From: an uncultured Neisseriaceae bacterium | GTDB lineage: Bacteria; Pseudomonadota; Gammaproteobacteria; Burkholderiales; UBA11063 | Assembly (NCBI GenBank): GCA_903891375.1 | Contig: CAITEL010000160.1 | Coordinates: 1 to 5,879 of the forward strand | Length of the DNA stretch: 5,879 bases | Reading direction: 5' to 3' | Part shown: positions 1-5,879 of the stretch, piece after piece | How the letters are laid out: every line of letters starts with the position of its first letter | Position numbering within the stretch: the first letter of the stretch is position 1 | Position numbers and translations under genes: made by a program | Notes under the pieces: generated by a model | What the model saw: only the letters and a program-made list of their open reading frames with translations | What the model was told of the DNA's origin: nothing | The model's database searches: none

Positions 1-1366
1 ATTATTTAAAGAGCAGTGGATATATAAAAGTTCATGGGATTGGCAAGTGTATCCAATTATTCGCCTCGATTTTAACGTACCTAAGGATGAAGATTTAAAG
101 CAGTATATCAAAAACAGATTAAAAAACATTGCGAACACCTATCAAATATTTACTCAAGATGAATACGAAAATTATTCATATGCTGATTATTTCAGAACGA
201 TAATTGAAAAACTACATACCACGTATAACCAACAAGTAGTGATTTTAATTGATGAATATGATAAACCTATCTTGGATGTTATAGATGATGTGGCTCTGGC
301 ATTAAAAAAACGTGATATTTTAAAAGGTTTTTATACAGTAATGAAGGGAGTGGATGAATGTTTACGTTTTGTTTTTTTAACTGGCGTAACTAGATTTAGT
401 AAAGTTGGTGTATTTAGTGATTTAAATAACCTAACTGATATATCGATGACGTCACGCTTTGCTACAATTTGTGGGGTGACTCAAACAGAGTTAGAACTGT
501 ATTTCAGAGATGATATTGAGCAGTTAGCACAAACACAAAACTTAAGCGTAGTAGACTGTATGCAGAAAATCAAACACTGGTACAATGGTTTTTGTTTTAA
601 TCGCAATGCAGTATCAGTGTATAATCTATATTCCACTATATTACTGTTATATAATCAAGAATTTTCTAATTATTGGTTTACTAGTGGTAGCCCATCATTT
701 TTAATGAAATTAATAAAAAAAGAAACAAATCTAGAATTATTTAAATTTGATAATTATCAATTATATGCGTCACAATTTGAAACTTTTGAAATAGATAATT
801 TAAATTTAACTGCGATATTATTTCAAGCAGGGTATTTAACCATTAAGGGATATATTGTGGAAAAAGATCGTTATATTTTATCTTACCCAAATCTTGAAAT
901 AAATAAATCATTTAAAAAAAATGTATTTGAACTTTTTAGTACAGCGCCAGATACCAATCAGAACTTACTTAGTAATATTGCAGATGCATTAACGGAGAAT
1001 GATGTTGAGGTAGTGATTGATTACTTGAAACAAATTTTTTTAAATATTGATTATGATGTAAAAATTAGCTATGAGAGGCATTATCAAAGTATTATATACC
1101 TGATTTTTCAATTATTGGGTTATCAGATAAATATGGAATACAAAACAAACATAGGTAGAATTGATGCGATTATACAAACTAATACACACATTTATATTTT
1201 TGAATTTAAGTTAGATGAATCAGCACAAATAGCCTTAAACCAAATCAAAGATAAATCTTATTTAGAACGTTTTTTAATACATAAAAAACCAATCACGCTA
1301 ATAGCTATTAACTTTAGTAGTAAATTACGTAATATTGATGATCACATCATTGAAGTCGTACCTTGA
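1..1366 (+). CDS. AAA-ATPase-like / PD-(D/E)XK nuclease protein A, 5'-truncated
   Basis: The reading frame is open to the left edge. Codons from base 2 read LFKEQWIYKSSWDWQ before the GTG at 47, and this matches the family, so the GTG is internal and the gene is partial (454 codons visible). The N-terminal part resembles the AAA-ATPase-like family (Pfam PF09820). It has a Walker B-like VVILIDEYD at 236-262, LTGVTRFSKVGVFSDLNNL further on, and the family's HWYNGFCF. The family's N-terminal P-loop-like segment would lie just left of the window. The C-terminal part looks like a PD-(D/E)XK nuclease (PF08011 type): GRID at 1154-1165, EFK at 1202-1210, then Q-x5-Y. The catalytic acidic residues and lysine are therefore present. 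The biological role of this family is not established; DNA cleavage is inferred from the fold. The gene ends 116 nt before artP and is probably a separate unit. Its paralog lies at the other end on the opposite strand. Confidence 0.85.
   Translation, partial: LFKEQWIYKSSWDWQVYPIIRLDFNVPKDEDLKQYIKNRLKNIANTYQIFTQDEYENYSYADYFRTIIEKLHTTYNQQVVILIDEYDKPILDVIDDVALALKKRDILKGFYTVMKGVDECLRFVFLTGVTRFSKVGVFSDLNNLTDISMTSRFATICGVTQTELELYFRDDIEQLAQTQNLSVVDCMQKIKHWYNGFCFNRNAVSVYNLYSTILLLYNQEFSNYWFTSGSPSFLMKLIKKETNLELFKFDNYQLYASQFETFEIDNLNLTAILFQAGYLTIKGYIVEKDRYILSYPNLEINKSFKKNVFELFSTAPDTNQNLLSNIADALTENDVEVVIDYLKQIFLNIDYDVKISYERHYQSIIYLIFQLLGYQINMEYKTNIGRIDAIIQTNTHIYIFEFKLDESAQIALNQIKDKSYLERFLIHKKPITLIAINFSSKLRNIDDHIIEVVP
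29..499 (+). repeat. Left arm of a diverged inverted repeat (ATPase-like coding region)
   Basis: This 471-nt stretch of gene A aligns codon for codon, without gaps, with 5408-5878 on the other strand. By hand count 107 of 157 residues are identical. Short exact nucleotide runs remain, such as TATCCAATTATTCG and AAGGATGAAGATTTAAA, but many third positions differ. This indicates old paralogs rather than a recent duplication. Confidence 0.75.
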
Positions 1367-1410
1367 TCAATAAATTTAAGCATATTATAGAAATTTTTAT
1401 TAAATAATAA

Positions 1411-1436
1411 TTGAGTTTTTTTATATGTGGTATAAT
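1411..1436 (+). promoter_or_regulatory. Predicted sigma-70 extended -10 promoter for the art operon
   Basis: A perfect -10 hexamer TATAAT lies at 1431-1436, preceded by TGG at 1428-1430, which forms an extended -10 element (TGnTATAAT). The best-looking -35, TTGAGT at 1411-1416, is only 14 nt from the -10, which is shorter than the usual 16-18. At normal spacing the -35 position reads TAATTG, a poor match. The extended -10 probably carries promoter recognition. Transcription would start near 1443, giving a leader of about 40 nt before artP. No ArgR-type box (TGAAT-4nt-ATTCA) is visible in 1367-1482, so arginine repression through ArgR is not supported by the sequence. Confidence 0.6.
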
Positions 1437-1464
1437 CCCAGATTGTAATATTAAACAGGTTCTT

Positions 1465-1469
1465 AGGGG
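1465..1469 (+). promoter_or_regulatory. Possible ribosome binding site of artP, with long spacing
   Basis: AGGGG is the only purine-rich Shine-Dalgarno-like sequence before the artP ATG at 1483, with 13 nt between. This is longer than the usual 5-9. A stop codon in frame at 1477-1479 rules out an earlier start, and the protein aligns with ArtP from its first residues, so the start itself is secure. Initiation at artP may be less efficient than at the downstream genes. Confidence 0.45.
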
Positions 1470-1482
1470 TTATAGTTAGTAC

Positions 1483-2229
1483 ATGAAATTAGAGATTAAT
1501 CAATTAAAAAAATCATTTGGGCAACTCGATATTCTCAAAAGTGTATCTTTAAAGATTGGTGCAGGGGATGTTGTTGCTTTAGTCGGTAGTAGTGGCTCTG
1601 GTAAAAGCACGTTATTACGTTGCATTAATTTATTAGAAACGGCAGACAGTGGTGAACTTTATTTGGATGATGTGCATATTACATTTGGCATGCAACATAA
1701 AATTGATGGAGATCTAGAGTTAAATATTAGAAAAAAAGTTGGGATGGTGTTCCAACAGTTTTATTTATGGCCACACTTAACAGTGTTAGATAATCTAATT
1801 AAAGCACCTATATGTGTGTTAAAACGCCAGAAACTGGAGGCTATTGCCGAGGCTAAACAGCTATTATCTAAAATAGACATGTTACACAAAATAAATAGCT
1901 ATCCTGCACAATTATCAGGTGGACAACAACAAAGAGTAGCGATCGCACGAACACTAATGATGCATCCAGAAATCATTTTGTTTGATGAACCAACCTCAGC
2001 CTTGGATCCAGTAATGACTCAAGAAGTTTTAAAAATAATCAAAAAATTGGCTAATGATGGGATGACCATGATTATAGCAACGCATGAAATTAGCTTTGCC
2101 AGAGAGGTTGCGTCGTATGCAATTTTCTTAGAACATGGCGAGATAGTTGAGCAAGGGGTTGCCGAACAAATTTTGGTAAACCCGCAGACAGAAAAATTGC
2201 AAAATTTTTTACATACAGTTCATAAATAA
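1483..2229 (+). CDS. artP: Arginine ABC transporter ATP-binding protein ArtP
   Basis: This is the cytoplasmic ATPase subunit that powers basic amino acid import through the ArtQM permeases. At 248 residues it is full length for the polar amino acid ABC ATPase family. All nucleotide-binding motifs are intact: Walker A GSSGSGKST (35-43), Q-loop QQ (91-92), signature LSGGQQQR (144-151), Walker B IILFDE (164-169), D-loop SALD (172-175) and switch histidine H201. The stretch VGMVFQQFYLWPHLTV (86-101) and the tail NPQTEKLQNFL are close to E. coli ArtP as I remember it. These features favour ArtP over the related GlnQ and HisP. It is the first gene of the operon, and artJ starts 26 nt after its stop. 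Substrate identity rests on similarity and operon order, so another basic amino acid is possible. Confidence 0.93.
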   Translation: MKLEINQLKKSFGQLDILKSVSLKIGAGDVVALVGSSGSGKSTLLRCINLLETADSGELYLDDVHITFGMQHKIDGDLELNIRKKVGMVFQQFYLWPHLTVLDNLIKAPICVLKRQKLEAIAEAKQLLSKIDMLHKINSYPAQLSGGQQQRVAIARTLMMHPEIILFDEPTSALDPVMTQEVLKIIKKLANDGMTMIIATHEISFAREVASYAIFLEHGEIVEQGVAEQILVNPQTEKLQNFLHTVHK

Positions 2230-2255
2230 AATTTTTATCGGAGTACACTTATATA

Positions 2256-3026
2256 ATGCATATTAAATTAAAAACTATTTTGTTGTCAAGTGCTTTAAGC
2301 ACATTGTTTGTAATAAATTCTTTTGCATCCACGTCGTTAAAAACGCTTACATTTGCTACAGAAGCGACATATCCGCCATTTGAGGCGGTATCGCCATCTG
2401 GTCAATTAATTGGTTTTGATATTGATGTTGCTAATGCGATTTGTTCTAATCTAAAGATTAAATGTGTATTTATGAATCAGCCGTTTGATAGTTTAATTCC
2501 AAATTTGAATATGGGTAAGTTTGATGCAATAATTGCAGCAATGAATATAACTACCGAACGTGCAAAGTCGGTTGATTTTTCTAATGCTTATTATAAGAGT
2601 ACTGCCAGTTTTGTTGCGAACAATGGAGTTAATTTTAGTATTACGCCAGAAGGTATAAAGGGTAAGATAATTGGGGTACAACAAGGTACTACATTGCAAC
2701 AATATTTAAAGAAAACTTACGGCAGTAACGTTACGGTTAAAACTTATGCAAGTGAACAAAGTGCTTTTGTGGATATGTCGTCTGGCAGAATTGATGCAGT
2801 ATTAGGGGATACACCACTTATGCAACAATGGATGACAGAACATGGTGCAGGCAAATACCATTTTGTAGGTAAACCTGTATCGGATACTACATATTTTGGT
2901 GCAGGGTATGGTATTGCGGTTAAACAAGGTAATAAAGTAGCATTAAACGAGATAAATAATGCTTTAGTGGTGTTAAAGAAAAATGGCACTTTAAGTAAAA
3001 TCGAAGCTAAATATTTTCCTAAATAA
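2256..3026 (+). CDS. artJ: Periplasmic arginine-binding protein (ArtJ/ArtI type)
   Basis: This is the solute-binding subunit that captures the amino acid in the periplasm and delivers it to ArtQM (SBP_bac_3 family). It has 256 residues. A Sec signal peptide is visible: basic MHIKLK, a hydrophobic core over about 7-20, and probable cleavage after SFA (residue 24). No lipobox cysteine is present, so it should be soluble rather than a lipoprotein. Family features include ATYPPFE (37-43), GFDIDVANAIC (53-63), the Cys63-x6-Cys70 pair that fits the conserved disulfide of ArtJ, TTERAKSVDFS (99-109) whose Arg102 should bind the substrate carboxylate, GRIDAVLGDT (177-186), and a C-terminal YFPK like the WFPQ of ArtJ. 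The start is supported by CGGAG at 2239-2243 and by the signal peptide. It occupies the place of artI in the E. coli order. Specificity for arginine is inferred; lysine, histidine or ornithine are alternatives. Confidence 0.9.
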   Translation: MHIKLKTILLSSALSTLFVINSFASTSLKTLTFATEATYPPFEAVSPSGQLIGFDIDVANAICSNLKIKCVFMNQPFDSLIPNLNMGKFDAIIAAMNITTERAKSVDFSNAYYKSTASFVANNGVNFSITPEGIKGKIIGVQQGTTLQQYLKKTYGSNVTVKTYASEQSAFVDMSSGRIDAVLGDTPLMQQWMTEHGAGKYHFVGKPVSDTTYFGAGYGIAVKQGNKVALNEINNALVVLKKNGTLSKIEAKYFPK

Positions 3027-3043
3027 GTCGGAAAAATAAAATC

Positions 3044-3706
3044 ATGTTATTTAACGGTTTTGCTGGGCAGTTAATCAATGGTACCAAAATAACTATTGCT
3101 GTTTCACTTGTTGCTATTTTAATTGGTCTTATCTTAGGCTTATTTGGTGCAACTTGTGAATTAAGCAAAATAAAAGTAATCAATAAAATCGTTACGTGGA
3201 TAACCTCTATGCTTAGAGGGGTACCAGAGTTACTGGTTATTTTTGCGGTATATTTTGGTGGTACTATTTTTTTAAGTAAAATTTTTGGTAAATATACCGA
3301 AATAAACGCTTTTATGGCTGGGGTTATTGCTTTAGGCACAATTTATGGAGCATATGCAACACAAGTATTTCGTGGGGCGTTTTTGATAGTGCACAAAGGA
3401 CAACTAGAGTCAGCTAAAGCTTTAGGCTTGTCAAAGTCAACTACTTTTGTGGCGATTTTATTACCTCAGGTATTTCGTTATGCGCTGCCAGGATTAAGTA
3501 ATTTATGTTTAGTTACGCTAAAAGATAGCTCGTTGGTAGCCTTAATTGGGTTACAGGAATTGACATTTAAAGCACAAATAGCTGCAAATGAAAGCTATAA
3601 GCCGTTTACATATTATGTAATGTGTGCGGGGATTTATCTGGTATTGACGTCTATATTTGAAATATTTTTTAAGTTTACTGATAATAGGAAAAAATATGGA
3701 TATTAA
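3044..3706 (+). CDS. artQ: Arginine ABC transporter permease ArtQ
   Basis: This is one of the two inner-membrane permease subunits, expected to pair with ArtM. It has 220 residues with about five hydrophobic spans, roughly 13-37, 48-74, 88-108, 150-172 and 188-208. The HisM/ArtQ-type motifs are present: LRGVPELLVIFAVYFG (57-72) and the ATPase-coupling EAA loop ESAKALGLSKSTTFVAILLPQ from residue 122, with the conserved glycine (128) and LP (140-141). LPGLSNLCLVTLKDSSLVALIG matches the ArtQ pattern LPGL-N--LV-LKD--LV-LI. It begins 17 nt after artJ, with a weak CGGAA Shine-Dalgarno at 3029-3033. Its last 11 bases overlap the start of artM, which suggests coupled translation and matched amounts of the two permeases. 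Confidence 0.92.
   Translation: MLFNGFAGQLINGTKITIAVSLVAILIGLILGLFGATCELSKIKVINKIVTWITSMLRGVPELLVIFAVYFGGTIFLSKIFGKYTEINAFMAGVIALGTIYGAYATQVFRGAFLIVHKGQLESAKALGLSKSTTFVAILLPQVFRYALPGLSNLCLVTLKDSSLVALIGLQELTFKAQIAANESYKPFTYYVMCAGIYLVLTSIFEIFFKFTDNRKKYGY
3686..3690 (+). promoter_or_regulatory. Ribosome binding site fixing the artM start
   Basis: AGGAA lies inside the 3' end of artQ, 5 nt before the ATG at 3696. It identifies that ATG as the artM start in preference to the in-frame TTG at 3657. The TTG would add 13 residues not expected for ArtM and has no comparable purine-rich site before it. Confidence 0.75.
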
Positions 3707-4373
3707 GGCTATATTACATCAAATTCTAGAATTTGCCAATGGTATTGGCATTACTATTTCACTAATGTTGTTGGGGCTAATTCTGGGATTAGCGATAGCA
3801 TTATTTTTGACTTTAGTTAGTTATAGCAAATCTAAAACCATACAGTTATTGGTATATGTTTATACTTTTATCATTCGTGGCACGCCATTATTAGTGCAAA
3901 TCTTTATTATTTATTACGGTAGTGGGCAGTTAGATTTTATTCGTAATAGTTTTTTGTGGAGCATACTAAAACATCCATTTGGTTGTGCCGTTGTGGCTTT
4001 AGCCATAAATTCAAGTGGGTATTGTGTGGCTTTATTTAGGGGCATGATTAATTCAATACCAAAAGGGGAGTTTGAGGCGTGTAAGGCCTTAGGTATGTCA
4101 AGGCTACAAATGTCGTTTAAAATAATTGCGGGTAGGTTTATTCGCATAACGATACCTGCTTATTCTAACGAGGTAATTATTATCTTAAAAAGCACCTCAC
4201 TTGCAAGCACTATAACCCTCATGGATTTAATGGGTGTGACACACGAGCTAATTGCAGAAACATACTCTACATTACCATACTTGCTTATTGCAGGGGTTTG
4301 TTATTTATTAATTAATCTAATAATTATCAAAATATTTAAACACATCGAAAAATCAATCTATATCCCTCAATAA
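3696..4373 (+). CDS. artM: Arginine ABC transporter permease ArtM
   Basis: This is the second inner-membrane permease subunit. From the ATG at 3696 it has 225 residues, the normal size. Hydrophobic spans lie at about 13-42, 49-74, 95-115, 157-180 and 195-213. The match to ArtM is close in RGTPLLVQIFIIYYGSGQ (61-78) and in AYSNEVIIILKSTSLASTIT (155-174), the latter nearly the E. coli wording as I recall it. The EAA loop is present as GEFEACKALGMS (124-135), but the usual LP after it is replaced by AG in KIIAGRF. The start overlaps the artQ stop by 11 nt with its Shine-Dalgarno inside artQ. It is the last gene of the operon; a predicted terminator begins at its stop codon. Permease identity is firm; the substrate is inferred. 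Confidence 0.92.
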   Translation: MDIKAILHQILEFANGIGITISLMLLGLILGLAIALFLTLVSYSKSKTIQLLVYVYTFIIRGTPLLVQIFIIYYGSGQLDFIRNSFLWSILKHPFGCAVVALAINSSGYCVALFRGMINSIPKGEFEACKALGMSRLQMSFKIIAGRFIRITIPAYSNEVIIILKSTSLASTITLMDLMGVTHELIAETYSTLPYLLIAGVCYLLINLIIIKIFKHIEKSIYIPQ

Positions 4374-4431
4374 ATCTCTTTTTCTACACCATTCACCACC
4401 AACCAACAAAGTATGGTGGTAGAGGTTTTTT
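4372..4431 (+). terminator. Likely Rho-independent terminator of the art operon
   Basis: Two nested pairings can be drawn by hand. The inner one is ACCACC (4395-4400) with GGTGGT (4415-4420). The outer one is AAATCTCT (4372-4379) with AGAGGTTT (4421-4428), eight pairs including one G-U. Six T residues follow at 4426-4431. The outer stem starts inside the artM stop codon. A 15-nt bulge on the left side and a 14-nt loop make it less compact than a textbook terminator. The other strand has no T-run after the stem, so it should stop only rightward transcription. Confidence 0.55.
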
Positions 4432-4477
4432 GAACCAGTCATTGTGTTTTGAAGACATGATTTAAAAATAAAGTTTA
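4432..4477. other. Remainder of the spacer between art operon and gene B
   Basis: No promoter, small gene or clear terminator for the leftward gene B is seen here. A 4-bp hairpin read leftward (GGTT/AACC) has no T-tract after it. Leftward transcripts may therefore read into the antisense of artM unless Rho stops them. Confidence 0.35.
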
Positions 4478-5879
4478 TTAATTATTGATAATTTTATAAG
4501 AAAAATCGCTTACATTTCGTTCTGATTCAGAGAATTCAGCACCAATAAGGTATATTTTGTTATATTTACCGTGGTACTTATCGGCATAACCTTTACTTAT
4601 AATTTGTTCTAATGCTGAATTGTGATTAGTATCTATTGGTGGCTTATCTTTATTTGTGGTTTTTAGCTCAAATATATAAACGCAATTTTGAAGAATAAGT
4701 GTGAGGTCAATTCGTCCATGGCTAGTTGTATCCTCAGCAATTACGCTATATCCTGAACCAACTAAAAATGCATAGAATACAGAGCAATAAAAACCCTCAT
4801 ATTCTTGTATGTTATTATTAGTGTACCAATGATGTGAAATACTTGCAAATAGGCTAGTTATCATGGTTTTTAGGTTAATAATATCATCTGATATAATACA
4901 ATTAACAAATTGTTGATTGATTTTTGACGGGAATTGCGCATCACCATAAATGTATTGTAGTATATATGCATTTAAACTCATGAATATTTCATAATTGGGA
5001 GGTGCAAGGCTTAACTCTCTTTGATTGTTTTGGTCTTGTAAAAAAGCTGTGGTAGGCGTTTTTGATATAGTCAGATAGCCTGCTTGTAATAACAAAACCG
5101 TTAAATCAATTTTATCAATATCGAACGAATCAAAAAACACAGGGTCAACACTAGTGGCGCGTAAATTAGGTAGGTAATATTTATTTTTCATTAACAGTTT
5201 AATGAGAAACGACGGATTACCACTACTAAACCAGTAATTAGCAAATTCTTGTTTGTCTAGAAGTAAGAAAGTGGAATAAGGGCTGTACACAGTACTGCCG
5301 CTCTTACTAAAACAAAATCCATTATACCAATGTCTTATTTTCAATAAACATTCGGTATATGTGAGTTGTTCTTTATTGGCTAACAGTTCAATATAATCTT
5401 TACAATGAAGTTCTAATTCTTCTTGAGTAATACCACATACTGTGGCGAATTTATTATCCAAGGTTATATCGTTTAGGTTATTTAAGTCACTAAATACCCC
5501 AACTTTACTAAAGCGTGTTACACCAGTTAGAAATATAAAGCGAATATGCTCATCAACGCCTTTAATCGTGCCATAAAATCCTTTAAGAATGTCGCGTTTA
5601 GCTTTAGCTTCCTCAATATTATCAATAACATCTAAGATAGGTTTGTCATACTCATCAATTAAAATTACCACTTGTTGGTTATATTTTTTATGTAAATTTA
5701 TAATTAATTTTCTAAAATACATACCATAAGTATCAGACTTAAAATTTTCTTCATTAAATACATCATAATTAATCGCTATTAGTTTTAAACACTGCATTAT
5801 ATGTTGTTTTAAATCTTCATCCTTAGCCACATTAAAATCAAGACGAATAATTGGATATTCTTGCCAATTCCAACTGCTA
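4478..5879 (-). CDS. AAA-ATPase-like / PD-(D/E)XK nuclease protein B, 5'-truncated
   Basis: This is the paralog of the gene at the left end, on the opposite strand. The frame stays open past the GTG at 5830 to the right edge, reading SSWNWQEYPIIRLDFN before it. Homology covers these residues, so the gene is partial (466 codons visible) and its true start and P-loop-like segment lie beyond the window. The ATPase-like part (PF09820 type) has NQQVVILIDEYDKPILDVID, with the same 20 residues as in protein A, then LTGVTRFSKVGVFSDLNNL and HWYNGFCF. The C-terminal nuclease-like part has GRID (4706-4717), ELK (4661-4669) and Q-x5-Y, so the PD-(D/E)XK catalytic residues appear intact. Its middle and C-terminal regions differ strongly from protein A and carry extra residues, including a segment between ELK and the Q-x5-Y motif. 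Function is unknown; nuclease activity is inferred from motifs. Confidence 0.85.
   Translation of the reverse strand, partial: SSWNWQEYPIIRLDFNVAKDEDLKQHIMQCLKLIAINYDVFNEENFKSDTYGMYFRKLIINLHKKYNQQVVILIDEYDKPILDVIDNIEEAKAKRDILKGFYGTIKGVDEHIRFIFLTGVTRFSKVGVFSDLNNLNDITLDNKFATVCGITQEELELHCKDYIELLANKEQLTYTECLLKIRHWYNGFCFSKSGSTVYSPYSTFLLLDKQEFANYWFSSGNPSFLIKLLMKNKYYLPNLRATSVDPVFFDSFDIDKIDLTVLLLQAGYLTISKTPTTAFLQDQNNQRELSLAPPNYEIFMSLNAYILQYIYGDAQFPSKINQQFVNCIISDDIINLKTMITSLFASISHHWYTNNNIQEYEGFYCSVFYAFLVGSGYSVIAEDTTSHGRIDLTLILQNCVYIFELKTTNKDKPPIDTNHNSALEQIISKGYADKYHGKYNKIYLIGAEFSESERNVSDFSYKIINN
5408..5878 (-). repeat. Right arm of the diverged inverted repeat
   Basis: This is the counterpart of 29-499 within gene B, in opposite orientation, so the two arms enclose the art operon. 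The repeat very probably continues beyond both window edges into the unseen N-terminal coding segments. Confidence 0.75.

Noticed and set aside
47..49. GTG at 47 as the start of gene A, and GTG at 5830 as the start of gene B
   Set aside because: Both frames remain open to the window edge, and the residues upstream are conserved between the two paralogs. Both genes are therefore truncated by the window.
914..921. Run of eight A residues in gene A as a phase-variation or frameshift site
   Set aside because: The frame is intact through it, A-runs of this length are common in A+T-rich lysine/asparagine codons, and nothing suggests programmed slippage.
1397..1410. Inverted repeat TTATT-4nt-AATAA upstream of the art promoter as an operator
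   Set aside because: Such short A+T-only palindromes are expected by chance in this composition, and it matches no ArgR or other operator that I know.
2493..2702. Open frame on the minus strand inside artJ
   Set aside because: It lies wholly within the well-supported artJ gene, has no recognisable domain, and is best explained as a shadow of coding sequence on the other strand. The same holds for the minus-strand frame at 2744-2989.
3019..3339. Open frame on the minus strand opposite the start of artQ
   Set aside because: It is the hydrophobic-looking antisense of a membrane protein gene, with no family match or suitable promoter seen. The frame at 3914-4147 opposite artM is rejected for the same reason.
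3657..3695. Longer artM from the TTG at 3657
   Set aside because: The extra 13 residues come from sequence that codes for the end of artQ. The ATG at 3696 has a good AGGAA site at 5 nt and gives the usual ArtM length.
1..5879. Composite transposon or integrated mobile element
   Set aside because: No transposase, integrase, terminal inverted repeat with target duplication, or att-like site is visible. The flanking genes are nuclease-motif proteins of unknown role, not recognised transposases.

Overview
The window is A+T-rich bacterial DNA. It holds a complete four-gene ABC importer operon of the arginine (Art) type, flanked by two related genes on opposite strands that encode AAA-ATPase-like/PD-(D/E)XK nuclease proteins. 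Both flanking genes run off the ends of the window. The transporter proteins resemble the gammaproteobacterial ArtP, ArtJ/ArtI, ArtQ and ArtM as I remember them from E. coli, and the gene order matches artPIQM. With the low G+C and the paralogous ATPase-nuclease genes, this suggests a low-GC gammaproteobacterium, possibly host-associated (for example a Legionellales-like or similar intracellular lineage). The lineage is an inference; no rRNA or other phylogenetic marker is present.

Layout: 1-1366 (+), 5'-truncated ATPase-like/nuclease gene A. 1367-1482, a spacer with a strong extended -10 promoter. 1483-4373 (+), artP-artJ-artQ-artM, with gaps of 26 and 17 nt and then an 11-nt overlap between artQ and artM. 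4374-4477, a spacer with a likely intrinsic terminator that starts at the artM stop codon. 4478-5879 (-), ATPase-like/nuclease gene B, also truncated at its 5' end by the window edge.

The operon encodes a full importer: a periplasmic binding protein with a Sec signal peptide, two inner-membrane permeases and one ATPase. It should import arginine or a closely related basic amino acid. No metabolic or regulatory gene accompanies it.

The most notable structure is the symmetry around the operon. Genes A and B face each other, and their N-terminal halves can be aligned without gaps over 157 codons (about 68% identical residues by hand count). Their nuclease ends have diverged strongly. The two window ends cut the paralogs only about ten codons apart in homologous position. 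That is what would be seen if the window were a contig broken at a multicopy sequence encoding the N-terminus of this protein family. I see no rRNA, tRNA, CRISPR array, transposase or recombinase.
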